From contig JBBDXW010000049.1 of the NCBI GenBank assembly GCA_040902105.1, positions 41,384 through 105,383 of the forward strand: DNA of 64,000 nt. The letters run 5' to 3'. This document shows, one piece after another, positions 18,089 through 26,697 of the stretch. The number at the start of each line of letters is the position of its first letter. The first letter of the stretch is position 1. The DNA is from IDS-8 sp040902105 (lineage in GTDB: Bacteria > Pseudomonadota > Gammaproteobacteria > Steroidobacterales > Woeseiaceae). A program made the translations under genes and the position numbers. The notes beneath the pieces are model-generated. The model made no database searches, had not been told where the DNA came from, and saw only the letters and a program-made list of their open reading frames with translations.

Positions 18089-19167
18089 CGTATTTTCAGA
18101 CTCGCGAGTCCGATCAGCACGAGGATGACGGTAATGATCCAGAATCGGACGATGACCTTCGGTTCCGCCCAGCCTTTCAGTTCGAAGTGGTGATGCAACG
18201 GCGCCATGCGGAATACACGCCGCCCGGTGAGCTTGAACGACACCACCTGAATGATGACGGAGACGGTCTCGACAACGAAAACGCCGCCCATGATCGCGAG
18301 CACGATTTCCTGGCGCGTGACGACCGCAACGGTGCCGAGCGCGGCGCCCAGGGACAGAGCGCCGATGTCACCCATGAAGACCTGCGCGGGATACGTATTG
18401 AACCAGAGGAAGCCTAAACCTGCGCCCGCGAGCGCCGCGCAGAAGACGAGGATTTCTCCCGTCCCGGCGACGTATGGGAGCCCCAGGTACGCAGAAAAAT
18501 TGACGTTGCCCGTTACGTAGGCAAACACGCCGAGTGCTCCGCCGACCAGCACGGTGGGCATGATGGCGAGTCCGTCCAGACCGTCGGTGAGATTGACCGC
18601 GTTGCTGAAGCCGACAATGAACAGGAAACTCACGACCATCTGGAATACTCCCAGCGGCAGCGCAAGATCCTTGAAATACGGGATCAGCAATGAATGCCTG
18701 ACGGTGTCGTCCGACATGTAGTAAAGCGAAACCGCGGCAACGAGCGCTGCAATCGACTGCCAGAACAGTTTTTGCTTCGCCGACAATCCCTTGGGATCCT
18801 GCAGCACGAGCTTCTTGTAATCGTCGACGTACCCGATGACGCCGAAAGCGAGCGTGACGAAAAGCACGACCCAGACGTACGGGTTCTTCAGGTCCGCCCA
18901 CAGCACGGTACTCACCACGATTGCGGTCAGGATCAGCGCACCGCCCATGGTTGGCGTGCCGGCCTTGGGCAAGTGACTTGACGGCCCGTACTCGCGCACC
19001 GGCTGACCTGCCTGGTTGAGACTGAGCCTTGCGATCATGCGCGGGCCGATGACGAACGACAGCACGAGCGCGGTCAGCGCACCCAGGATCGCCCGCAGCG
19101 TCAGGTAACTGAAAACGTTGAACCCGGTCTCGAACTGGGTCAGGTAATTCGTCAGGTAGAGCAGCAC
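18085..19167 (-). CDS. mraY: Phospho-MurNAc-pentapeptide transferase MraY
   Basis: MraY is the integral membrane enzyme that moves phospho-MurNAc-pentapeptide from UDP to undecaprenyl phosphate to make lipid I. The 360-residue length equals the Escherichia coli enzyme. Key motifs are DDYKK near residue 115, NAVNLTDGLDGLA near 190, and the HHHFELKGW loop near 325; about ten membrane helices are evident. I chose GTG 19167, one base after the murF stop, since MLLYLTNYL fits MraY N-termini; the 14 extra residues possible upstream lie inside murF. Confidence 0.95.
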   Translation of the reverse strand: MLLYLTNYLTQFETGFNVFSYLTLRAILGALTALVLSFVIGPRMIARLSLNQAGQPVREYGPSSHLPKAGTPTMGGALILTAIVVSTVLWADLKNPYVWVVLFVTLAFGVIGYVDDYKKLVLQDPKGLSAKQKLFWQSIAALVAAVSLYYMSDDTVRHSLLIPYFKDLALPLGVFQMVVSFLFIVGFSNAVNLTDGLDGLAIMPTVLVGGALGVFAYVTGNVNFSAYLGLPYVAGTGEILVFCAALAGAGLGFLWFNTYPAQVFMGDIGALSLGAALGTVAVVTRQEIVLAIMGGVFVVETVSVIIQVVSFKLTGRRVFRMAPLHHHFELKGWAEPKVIVRFWIITVILVLIGLASLKIR

Positions 19168-19168
19168 G

Positions 19169-20539
19169 TCAGGCTCCGCGACTCTGAACGGAATCGTTCT
19201 GCAACGCATGCACGACGCGTTCCATTTGCATGGACCGGGAACCCTTCACCAGCACGTTCACGCCGTGAGACACGTTCCGCCTGAGTTCGTGCACGAGTGC
19301 GTCGACGGTTTCGAACCAGGCAGCGTTGGTGCCGAACGCATCCGCCGTGTTTCGCGACAGAGGGCCGGTTGCGAACAATCGGCTTACGCCGGCTTTTTTG
19401 GCGGCGTCGCCGACCGACCGATGCAGCTCCGCGGCGTCATCTCCCAGCTCGCGCATGTCGCCGAGCACAAGCCAGCTCTCGCCTTTGCACGACGCGATAA
19501 ATTCCGCCGCCGCGATGACGCTGGCCGGATTCGCGTTGTAGGTGTCGTCATAGACGGTGGCTCCGGCGATGCCGGTCAGCGGACGCAGCCGGCCGGATAC
19601 CGGCTTCGCGGATTCGAGGCCGCGGCGAATCGACTCGCCGTCGACCCCAAGTACGGACGCCACCGCAGCTGCTGCGGTGGCGTGCATTACGTTGTGCCTG
19701 CCCGCAAGCGGCAATGTGACCTTGAGTTCTCCCGGCAGGTTCCTGGCTGTCAGAGTAAAGGTCGAGCCGGATTCGCTCGGGGTTACATCGACTGCCCGAA
19801 AATCCGCATCGCGGGCCAGGCCGAAGCTGACTACCCGGCCATTGGGCGCCAGCTTCCTCCAGAACGGGAAAAACCTGTCGTCCGCATTCAGGATCGCCCA
19901 TTCCGGGCGCGGCGTGGCTTGCAATATTTCGCCTTTCGCGCGCGCCACGTCCTCGATGCTGCCGAAACCTTCAAGGTGCGCCGCGGCGGCGTTCGTGATA
20001 ACGGCAATCCGGGGCAGGACCAGCGACGTGAGGTACGCGATTTCACCTGCGTGATTCGCGCCCATCTCGATTACGGCGAATCGATGCCGCGGTTCGATTT
20101 CGGACAGCATCAACGGTACGCCGACGTCGTTGTTGAGATTGCCGCGCGTCGCGAGTGTCGGTCCCGAGATGGAGAGGCAAGCCGCAATGAGCTCTTTCAG
20201 CGTTGTCTTGCCGTTGCTTCCCGTGAGGCCGATCACCGTCGCCGGCATCCTCTGCCGCCATTCGGCAGCCAGTGCACCGAGGGCGCGGCGCGTGTCGCTG
20301 ACTTTGATGACCGGTAATTGCCCGTCGACGGCATCGCAGGCAACCGCCCCGGCCGCTCGTCCTGCCGCGGCTCTGCCTATGAATTCCTCGCCGTCATAAT
20401 TCGGTCCACGCAACGCGAAAAAAAGCTCGCCGGCATCGAGTGTGCGCGTATCGCTGCTCACGCCACGGAATGCGTTGTCGGCGCCGTGCAGTGTTCCGTG
20501 CAGGATTTCGGCTGCGTGCGACAAGGTGCCCTCCATCAT
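19169..20539 (-). CDS. murF: UDP-N-acetylmuramoyl-tripeptide--D-alanyl-D-alanine ligase
   Basis: MurF attaches the D-Ala-D-Ala dipeptide made by Ddl to the tripeptide precursor. The 456-residue protein has an N-terminal substrate domain (SSDTRTLDAGELFFALRG), the P-loop GSNGKTTLKELIA near residue 106, the central ENMGANHAGEI-like motif (here EMGANHAGEI), and the C-terminal DDTYNANPAS and LVLGDMRELG motifs. ATG 20539 overlaps the murE stop as ATGA. No anomalies are visible. Confidence 0.96.
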   Translation of the reverse strand: MMEGTLSHAAEILHGTLHGADNAFRGVSSDTRTLDAGELFFALRGPNYDGEEFIGRAAAGRAAGAVACDAVDGQLPVIKVSDTRRALGALAAEWRQRMPATVIGLTGSNGKTTLKELIAACLSISGPTLATRGNLNNDVGVPLMLSEIEPRHRFAVIEMGANHAGEIAYLTSLVLPRIAVITNAAAAHLEGFGSIEDVARAKGEILQATPRPEWAILNADDRFFPFWRKLAPNGRVVSFGLARDADFRAVDVTPSESGSTFTLTARNLPGELKVTLPLAGRHNVMHATAAAAVASVLGVDGESIRRGLESAKPVSGRLRPLTGIAGATVYDDTYNANPASVIAAAEFIASCKGESWLVLGDMRELGDDAAELHRSVGDAAKKAGVSRLFATGPLSRNTADAFGTNAAWFETVDALVHELRRNVSHGVNVLVKGSRSMQMERVVHALQNDSVQSRGA

Positions 20540-22074
20540 TGCCCGCGGCCGCCGACAGCCTGACGCGCATCGAGGTTTTTCAACGCGACCTGGTAGTCGG
20601 AGAACGGCCGCCGCGAGTTGCCTGTCACCTGGTAGTCTTCGTGCCCCTTTCCCGCAATCAGTACGACATCGTCGTTCCGCGCATTGCTGATTGCATACGC
20701 TATAGCAGCAGCGCGGTCCTCGATCGCAACCGTTCCCTCTTTCATCGCGCCAAGAACGGCTGCGATGATTTCAGCGGGGTCCTCGTTGCGTGGATTGTCG
20801 CTCGTAACCACGGGTCGATCGGCAAGCTTCGCTACCGTCTCGCCCATCGGTCCGCGTTTGCCGCGATCCCGATCGCCGCCGCAGCCGAACACACACCAGA
20901 GGTCGCCTTTGCAATGATTTCGCAAGGTCGCGAGTACGGCTTCCAGCCCGGCCGGCGTATGCGCGTAGTCGACATACACGACGGGCGTCGGCCCGGCTGA
21001 ACCGGGCTGCACTCTTTGCATGCGTCCGGCCGGCGGCAGAACTTTACTCAACGCGTCCGTGGCGTCCGCCAGGGGAATTTCCCACGACAACAACTGCGCG
21101 AGAACCAGGGCCGCATTGGCCACATTGAAATCGCCGGCGAGCGGCAGGTGGAACCGCGTCGCGCCCCAGGAACCCCGTACCTCGACGGCCGAACCGTGCT
21201 CGTCCGCATCGATCGTCCGCAGGTGCACCTGCGGCACCGAGCCGTCGCTGCGTGCAACGATTGTCGAGACGGCGATCAACCTGTCTTTGCAACGATTCGC
21301 GAGCACCGCGCCGAACTCCGAATCGACCAGCACGATTCGATGTTCGACGTCCTCCGTAAGCACGAAGCGCGCTTTGGTTTCACCGTAGCTCTGCATGTCG
21401 CCGTGGTAATCGATATGGTCGCGGCTGAGGTTCGTAAACAGCACCGAGTCGAAGCGCACGCCATCGATGCGACTCTGGTGCAGCGCATGCGACGACACCT
21501 CGAGTGCCGCATGTCCGGCGCCCTGAAAGGCGAAATCCGCGAGATTTCTGTGCAGATCGATGCAACCGGGAGTTGTCAGTCCAAAATTCCTGTCCACGGT
21601 TGAGATGCCGGCGCCCAGGGTGCCCATGTAGGCGCACGGCTTATCAAGCATCTGCATGCATTCTGCGATGAGAAATGCCACAGTGGTTTTGCCGTTCGTG
21701 CCGGTCACGCCGCTGACGTGCATGCGCCTGGACGGCGCGTCGAACCAGCGGTTGGCAATCTCACCCAGACGACCCGCGAGGCCGGCCGCCGGTATCATCA
21801 CTGCGTCGGTGTCACCGGGCGGGTGCGCCGCCGTATCGCTGTCCCAGACAATGGCCGCGGCGCCCGCTTCAATCACCGGGTCGAGGAACGCGAGCCCGTG
21901 GTGACTCGCGCCCTGGCATGCGAGAAAAGCGTTGCCCTTCGAGACGGTTCGGCTGTCGCTCGAAATGCCGGTGATCGGAACTGCCGGCGCGTCCGCAATG
22001 CCCTGCAAGAGCCAGTCCAGGTTGCGCTCCGTCCTTTCCGTTTTGATCCGATTTGTCATGGCCCGCAGACTCAT
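20536..22074 (-). CDS. murE: UDP-MurNAc-tripeptide synthetase (meso-diaminopimelate adding)
   Basis: MurE adds the third amino acid of the stem peptide. The 512-residue protein has the P-loop GTNGKTTVAFLIAE near residue 123, the EVSSHAL and NLSRDHIDYHG motifs, and DNPRNEDP near 420; the DNPR form is the mark of meso-diaminopimelate specificity, as expected for a Gram-negative wall. The ATG at 22074 overlaps the ftsI stop as ATGA. It is preceded by a run of 15-bp repeats that belongs to the ftsI tail, so the translation start lies directly beside repetitive DNA. Confidence 0.96.
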   Translation of the reverse strand: MSLRAMTNRIKTERTERNLDWLLQGIADAPAVPITGISSDSRTVSKGNAFLACQGASHHGLAFLDPVIEAGAAAIVWDSDTAAHPPGDTDAVMIPAAGLAGRLGEIANRWFDAPSRRMHVSGVTGTNGKTTVAFLIAECMQMLDKPCAYMGTLGAGISTVDRNFGLTTPGCIDLHRNLADFAFQGAGHAALEVSSHALHQSRIDGVRFDSVLFTNLSRDHIDYHGDMQSYGETKARFVLTEDVEHRIVLVDSEFGAVLANRCKDRLIAVSTIVARSDGSVPQVHLRTIDADEHGSAVEVRGSWGATRFHLPLAGDFNVANAALVLAQLLSWEIPLADATDALSKVLPPAGRMQRVQPGSAGPTPVVYVDYAHTPAGLEAVLATLRNHCKGDLWCVFGCGGDRDRGKRGPMGETVAKLADRPVVTSDNPRNEDPAEIIAAVLGAMKEGTVAIEDRAAAIAYAISNARNDDVVLIAGKGHEDYQVTGNSRRPFSDYQVALKNLDARQAVGGRGQ

Positions 22075-23912
22075 TGGCTTCTGGTTCTTTGACCGATCGT
22101 TTGTTGGATGATGGTTTCCTGATTGATGGGTTCCTGATTGATGGTTTCTCGATTGATGTTCTTGGGGCTTATCGTTTTCAGACTCATGGCCTGCATGACG
22201 CTGCCCGGGTCGCGCGCCGGCAATGCATCCGGCGGAACCGCCAGCAACCGCAATGATTCCGACATGACTTCTGCGAACACCGGCGCTGCAACGTCACTGC
22301 CGTAATAGAGATCGCCGTGCGGCTCGTCGATGATCACGACCGCCGCCAGCCTGGGATCGCTGGCGGGCGCGAGGCCCGCAAAGATCGACAGGTACTTGTC
22401 CTCGGAATAGCCGCCGGCGGCGAACTTCCAGGCGGTGCCGGTCTTGCCGGCGACGCGGTAACCGATCACGCCGGCCTTGGCGCCGGTGCCGCCGGGCCGC
22501 ACGACCTCCTCGAGCATCTGGCGCACGGCGAGCGCCGTGTCGGCGCCGATGATCTGCGTGCCTTGCTTCAGTTCATTCGGTTCGTCTATCGCGACCAGAG
22601 AAACCGGCCGCATGTAGCCGTCGCTTCCCAACACGGTATAGGCGTGCGCCAGTTGCAACGGCGTGACGGAAAGCCCGTATCCGTACGCGAGCGTTGCCTG
22701 GCTGATTTCCTGCCAGTGGCTGTAATGCGTGAGCAGCCCCGCGGACTCGCCGGGGAATCCGCTCGACGTGAGCGAGCCCAGGCCGAACTTCGTCATCGTG
22801 CGCCACAGCAGATCGGGTTCCAGCGACATCGCAACTTTCGTTGCGCCGACGTTGCTGGACCTCGCCAGCACGGTCGTCAGACTGACCCTGCCGAGGTTTC
22901 GCCGATCCTCGATTCGCTTCGGCCCGACCACGAGGTATCCGGGCGCCGTGTCGACCATGCTGGACGGCTCGTACTGCCCACTCTCCAGGGCGGCGGCGAT
23001 CACCAGCGGCTTGATGGTGGAGCCCGGTTCGAAGATGTCGGTAATCGCGCGGTTGCGATATCGTTCCGCCGTGTACTGCGCGCGATCATTGGGGTTGTAA
23101 GTCGGCTGGTTGACCACGGCGAGCACTTCGCCGGTGTCGACGTCGAGCACGACGATGGACCCGGAATCTGCATGATGTTGCTGGATGGCCGCCTTCAGCG
23201 CCCGGTACGCGAGGTATTGCACCCTGAGATCGATGCTCGAGCGCAAATCCTTGCCGGGATGCGGAGGCCGGATACTTTCAACATTCTCGACCGAGCGGCC
23301 CAGGCGGTCCTTCAGGACGCGCTTCGCGCCGGATTCCCCGGCGAGCCAATGATTGAAGGCCAGTTCGAGCCCCTCCTGGCCGTCGTCGTCTATGCTCGTG
23401 AAACCGACGAGGTGACCCGTAACCTCGCCCGCAGGGTAATAGCGGCGGTATTCGCGAAGCACGTTGACACCGGGCAGCTTCAAAGCCATTACACGCTCGG
23501 CGTGCTCCGGGCTCAAATGACGCTTCAGATAAAGAAAATCCTTGTCCATGCTGCGCGTAATGCGGCGCATCAGTAGTTCAGAATCCACGCCCAGCGCTGC
23601 GGCAAGTTTCGGTACGCTGTCCACAGCCGCAGCGAGTTCCTTGGGGTTTGCCCAGACGCTGTCAACCGGGGTGCTGATCGCCAGCGGCTCACCATTGCGA
23701 TCGGTGATCGCACCACGGTGCGCCGTAATCTTTTCAGTGCGCAGGTGACGCGTATCGGCCTGGCGATTCAGAAACTCCTTGTTGAACACCTGCAAATGGA
23801 CTGCCCGCGCCAGCAATGACGACGCTACAAGAACGAAGAACGACAGCACCAGGACGGTTCTGCCGACAAAGCGTCCCGCCGTGTGTTGCCTGGTTTCGGC
23901 TCCGCGCTTCAT
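22071..23912 (-). CDS. ftsI: Septal peptidoglycan transpeptidase FtsI (PBP3)
   Basis: FtsI is the class B penicillin-binding protein that cross-links septal murein and partners FtsW. From ATG 23912 (ATGA overlap with ftsL) it has 613 residues: a short basic cytoplasmic tail, one membrane helix (about 18-38), the non-catalytic pedestal domain, and the transpeptidase domain with the SxxK motif STIKPL, the SSN triad and KTGTAWKF. The last 38 residues are unusual: a tail of degenerate five-residue units (for example INRET, INQEP, INQET) encoded by 15-bp tandem repeats. A reading extended to 24035 overlaps ftsL and is rejected. Confidence 0.95.
   Translation of the reverse strand: MKRGAETRQHTAGRFVGRTVLVLSFFVLVASSLLARAVHLQVFNKEFLNRQADTRHLRTEKITAHRGAITDRNGEPLAISTPVDSVWANPKELAAAVDSVPKLAAALGVDSELLMRRITRSMDKDFLYLKRHLSPEHAERVMALKLPGVNVLREYRRYYPAGEVTGHLVGFTSIDDDGQEGLELAFNHWLAGESGAKRVLKDRLGRSVENVESIRPPHPGKDLRSSIDLRVQYLAYRALKAAIQQHHADSGSIVVLDVDTGEVLAVVNQPTYNPNDRAQYTAERYRNRAITDIFEPGSTIKPLVIAAALESGQYEPSSMVDTAPGYLVVGPKRIEDRRNLGRVSLTTVLARSSNVGATKVAMSLEPDLLWRTMTKFGLGSLTSSGFPGESAGLLTHYSHWQEISQATLAYGYGLSVTPLQLAHAYTVLGSDGYMRPVSLVAIDEPNELKQGTQIIGADTALAVRQMLEEVVRPGGTGAKAGVIGYRVAGKTGTAWKFAAGGYSEDKYLSIFAGLAPASDPRLAAVVIIDEPHGDLYYGSDVAAPVFAEVMSESLRLLAVPPDALPARDPGSVMQAMSLKTISPKNINRETINQEPINQETIIQQTIGQRTRSQ
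22083..22157 (-). repeat. 15-bp coding minisatellite in the ftsI 3' end
   Basis: Five units of 15 bp (22143-22157, 22128-22142, 22113-22127, 22098-22112, 22083-22097) share the pattern ATCAATC(A/G)(G/A)GAAACC on the - strand and keep the reading frame. Two weaker units continue to 22187. The array ends 9 bases before the murE start codon. Confidence 0.85.
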
Positions 23913-24199
23913 TGACGCTCTATGACGAAGATTTCGGTCGCCACCGGCCGCGAAAGCGACAGTTCCTCGGTAGCCACGCGTTCGATCCTCGCGTGCGTTG
24001 CCCAGGTGCTTTGCTCGATTTGCAGTTGTCCCCACTCGATATTCAGTTCATCGCGAACGGTCGTAAGTTGCTCGAGTTCGATAAAGAGTTTGCGTGACTC
24101 GTGCCTGGTGTAAACCAGCGCCATCGCCGAAACGACGCATGCCACGGCAAATACCAGCACAAGAAGAGTCGGCTGCTTCGGTGCGCTGAGGTGCATCAC
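23909..24199 (-). CDS. ftsL: Cell division protein FtsL
   Basis: FtsL is a small bitopic membrane protein that joins FtsB and FtsQ and activates FtsWI. The 96-residue protein has a short cytoplasmic end, one hydrophobic helix (about residues 10-28) followed by YTRHESRKLF, and a periplasmic coiled-coil-like stretch (about 30-70) ending in the LSLSRP segment seen in FtsL. Sequence is weakly conserved in this family, so position between rsmH and ftsI is the main support. The GTG at 24199 overlaps the rsmH stop (GTGA); ATG 24196 is one codon later. Confidence 0.9.
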   Translation of the reverse strand: MMHLSAPKQPTLLVLVFAVACVVSAMALVYTRHESRKLFIELEQLTTVRDELNIEWGQLQIEQSTWATHARIERVATEELSLSRPVATEIFVIERQ

Positions 24200-25140
24200 A
24201 CTCGCTCCGCAACCCGAAGGCGCGCGCTCCGTGCCCGCGCGTTTGCGCGCACCTCGTCTTCGCTCGCCGCTTGCGCCTTGCCGACGAGCCTGAAAGGCGG
24301 CCGCTGGTCTTCGGGGATCGAAGGCAGGCCCCGGTAGGCTTCCGCTTCGCGAGAAGCGTTGCGCATGAAACGCTTCACGCGCCGGTCCTCGAGCGAATGA
24401 AAACTGATGACGCAGAGGCGCCCGCCGGGCGATAGCAGGTCGACCGACGCCTCGAGTGCCCGCTCGAGTTGTCGCAGCTCGTCGTTGATCCGAATGCGAA
24501 TGGCCTGAAAGGTCTTCGTGGCTGGATGCTTCCGCTGCCCGCGCACTGGTACGGCCGCGGCAACGATGTCCGCGAGTTCTTTGGTGCGCCGAATCGGCTT
24601 TGACGCGCGGGCCATGACGATAGCCTTTGCGATTCGGCCGGCAAATCTCTCTTCACCGAATTCCGTCAGCACTTTTCTCAATTCCTTTTCATCCACCGTA
24701 GCCAGCCAGTTTGCCGCGCTGAGGCCTGTGGTCTGGTCCATTCGCATATCCAGCAGCCCGTCTCCGCGAAAACTGAAGCCGCGTTCCGGGTCGTCCAGCT
24801 GTGGCGAGGAGACTCCGAGGTCGAGCAGGAGGCCATCCAGTTTTCCGATGAGGTTTCGCTCGGCCGCGATTTGTCTGATGTCTGCAATTTCACCTTTGAT
24901 AATCTCGAATCTTGGATCACGTTCGAGCGCAGGAATCACCGCTGCTATCGCCTGTGGGTCGCGGTCGATCGCGATCAACCGGCCCTCGGACTCAAGCCTC
25001 TTCAGTATTTCGACGCTGTGACCACCACGGCCAAACGTGCCATCCATGTAACAACCACCCGGTTGGATGTTGAGCCCCTGAACGACCGGACCCGGAAGGA
25101 CCGGCGTGTGGCGACTTCCACTCCTGCTTTCGGCGTTCAC
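24196..25140 (-). CDS. rsmH: 16S rRNA (cytosine-1402-N4)-methyltransferase RsmH
   Basis: RsmH (MraW) N4-methylates C1402 in the 16S rRNA decoding centre using S-adenosylmethionine. The partner that 2'-O-methylates the same nucleotide, RsmI, is encoded nearby at 26807-27667. The 314-residue protein has the SAM-binding GTFGRGGHSVEIL loop near residue 35, LLLDLGVSSPQLDDPERGFSF near 105-125, and the C-terminal FHSLEDRRVKRFM motif. It starts 15 bases downstream of the mraZ stop. Length and motifs are normal. Confidence 0.96.
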   Translation of the reverse strand: MNAESRSGSRHTPVLPGPVVQGLNIQPGGCYMDGTFGRGGHSVEILKRLESEGRLIAIDRDPQAIAAVIPALERDPRFEIIKGEIADIRQIAAERNLIGKLDGLLLDLGVSSPQLDDPERGFSFRGDGLLDMRMDQTTGLSAANWLATVDEKELRKVLTEFGEERFAGRIAKAIVMARASKPIRRTKELADIVAAAVPVRGQRKHPATKTFQAIRIRINDELRQLERALEASVDLLSPGGRLCVISFHSLEDRRVKRFMRNASREAEAYRGLPSIPEDQRPPFRLVGKAQAASEDEVRANARARSARLRVAERV

Positions 25141-25155
25141 TCCACCGGCATTTTT

Positions 25156-25605
25156 TTAAAGAGATAGCGACTCGAGCTCGGCAGGCAGATCGACCTCGTC
25201 GTCTTCTCCCAGCCAGGCATCGCGTTTCTCGTTCCAGCTTCCTTCATCCCACAGCTCGAATTTGTTTCCCTGACCGATCAGAATTGCCTCACGGCCGAGG
25301 CCTGCAAATTCGCGCAACTCTTTCGGCAGGAGGATCCGCCCGTGTGCATCGATTTCGAGCTCGGTCGCATAACCGACCATGAGCCGTTGCAGCCGCCGCG
25401 CCTGTCGATTGAGGCTTGGCAGGCGCACCAGCTTGCGCTCGATTTCTTCCCAGTCCGGGAAGGGGTAAATGAGGAGGCAGTAGTCCCTGTCGACGGTCGC
25501 GACGAGTTGTCCCTCGCAACGCGCGGCCAGCCGCTCGCGATGGCGCGTCGGAATCGCCAGACGCCCCTTCGCGTCTAATGTGACTTTGGTGGCCCCTCGA
25601 AACAC
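25156..25605 (-). CDS. mraZ: Transcriptional regulator MraZ
   Basis: MraZ is a ring-forming DNA-binding protein with two AbrB-like domains that represses its own dcw promoter. The 149-residue protein begins MFRGATKVTLDAKGRLAIP, the family signature, and repeats the pattern in the second half (ELEIDAHGRILLPKELR). The start is GTG 25605, since the upstream ATG is out of frame; a GAGA stretch 5 bases upstream can act as ribosome-binding site. Its expected operator, TGGG-type boxes at 10-bp steps, is visible just upstream at 25639-25673. Confidence 0.96.
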   Translation of the reverse strand: MFRGATKVTLDAKGRLAIPTRHRERLAARCEGQLVATVDRDYCLLIYPFPDWEEIERKLVRLPSLNRQARRLQRLMVGYATELEIDAHGRILLPKELREFAGLGREAILIGQGNKFELWDEGSWNEKRDAWLGEDDEVDLPAELESLSL

Positions 25606-25638
25606 GGCATTCTCGATGGGAATTCAGGTGGCAGGATG

Positions 25639-25673
25639 CCCCCGTATTACCCATCTCCTCCCACTTTTTTCCA
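25639..25673 (-). promoter_or_regulatory. MraZ operator: four boxes with exact 10-bp spacing
   Basis: On the - strand the boxes TGGAA (25673-25669), TGGGA (25663-25659), TGGGT (25653-25649) and GGGGG (25643-25639) start exactly 10 bases apart. Direct TGGG(N) repeats separated by 5 bases are the known MraZ binding site. The array lies at and just after the expected transcription start of the promoter at 25683-25711, suited to autorepression of the whole cluster. Confidence 0.85.
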
Positions 25674-25682
25674 CTTTTCGAC

Positions 25683-25711
25683 ACTATATTCGGGGCCTTC
25701 ATCAGCGTCAA
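25683..25711 (-). promoter_or_regulatory. Promoter of the dcw cluster
   Basis: Reading the - strand, TTGACG (25711-25706) and TATAGT (25688-25683) are separated by 17 bases, a near-consensus sigma-70 promoter. The predicted start is near 25676, giving a leader of about 70 bases to the mraZ GTG that contains the MraZ boxes. Confidence 0.85.
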
Positions 25712-26027
25712 CGACCGCTTGAACAGCTCGTGAATAATTCTTGTTCTACAGGCACTTAGAGCCCGTTCCGTGGCCCGATTCGGGCGAATTGTGGCAGCGT
25801 TTTGGAACGATTAATCAACCACTTAAGCCTCATTCTTAGACGATCTCTGAGAAGGTCGTCGCCAAACCGCGACGGCAGTCGATTTGGCGGGAGCAGGGCT
25901 AAGGGAATGAGGGGATTGCGCGACGAATCGCGACCAGGTTTCTAAAGCGCAACCAACATGTTGATTTAGAAGTGTTTTCCAGAGGGCGGTCAATGCCGCC
26001 GGAGACGACTCGCGAGGACAGGACGAG
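25712..26027. other. Gap between the dcw promoter and rnpB
   Basis: No gene is visible. Two dyads are present: GGCGG-TCAATG-CCGCC at 25985-26000, 28 bases beyond the rnpB 3' end but without a T-run, and a looser AT-rich dyad at 25940-25971 (TTCTAAA ... TTTAGAA with CAACATGTTG inside). Either could help end rnpB transcription; neither is a textbook terminator. Confidence 0.4.
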
Positions 26028-26405
26028 AAAGAGAGAGCCGGCCGTAAGCCGGGTTCTGTCAAGGACAATCATTCATCTGGGACAGCCGTCACCGGCTGCC
26101 TCTAGCAACCTACCCGGGAGTCCGCTCGGAACCGGCGGTGCGGACCAGCCGCATACTCCCCTATTTGGTCTTGCTCCAGGCGGGGTTTGCCGTGCCGCGG
26201 AGTGTTGCCACCCGCGCGGTGCGCTCTTACCGCACCTTTTCACCCTTACCGGCGTGGGGTACACGCTTAGGCGGTCTGTTTTCTGTGGCACTTTCCATGG
26301 ACTCGCGTCCTCCAGGCGTTACCTGGCGCCCTGTCCGAGGGAGCCCGGACTTTCCTCCGGCGCCACTGAATAGCGACGCCGGCGATTGTCTGGCCGACTC
26401 TCACG
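26028..26405 (-). ncRNA. rnpB: RNase P RNA
   Basis: This is the catalytic RNA of ribonuclease P, which trims tRNA 5' leaders, in the bacterial type A form. On the - strand the conserved elements occur in order: GGAGGAAAGTCCGGGCTCC near 26360, CAGGTAACGCCTGG, AGGGTGAAAAGGTGCGGTAA near 26240, GGCAAACCCCGCC near 26185, and the 3' GACAGAACCCGGCTTA near 26050. The P1 helix pairs 26402-26392 with 26043-26033 over 11 positions with a single G.U. Ends are estimated from P1. A -10-like TATCAT lies at 26425-26420, fitting a start near 26410. Confidence 0.95.
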
Positions 26406-26492
26406 TTCTCGAACTGGGCATGATAGCGGATTCGGCGAGGCAGCGTTTACGAACGGGCGGCGCCCCGTGATTCAGGGGCGAACGCAATCGGG

Positions 26493-26583
26493 CGGACGCA
26501 GGGCTGCTGCCCGGGCATATTCCAGTCGCTCAGACACGGGAAACTCGCTTTGTGGAACATGCCCGGACAGCATCCCTGCTTCG
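26493..26583 (-). repeat. Long conserved-loop hairpin, copy 2 (inverted)
   Basis: The arms 26498-26524 and 26553-26579 pair over 27 positions with three mismatches; read on the - strand two are G.U and one is G.A. The stem extends past a bulged G (26497 on the - strand) for three of four further pairs. The 28-base loop, read on the - strand, is identical to that of copy 3. Confidence 0.85.
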
Positions 26584-26697
26584 TGCCAATCCGTGTGCCT
26601 TGCCTTTCTCCTCGCAACCGCCACCAAACCTGCGGCAAGGTACGCGAGCGCCATGCACGCGGGGACGCGAACGGAGGCGCACGTCAACGGGCTGGCA

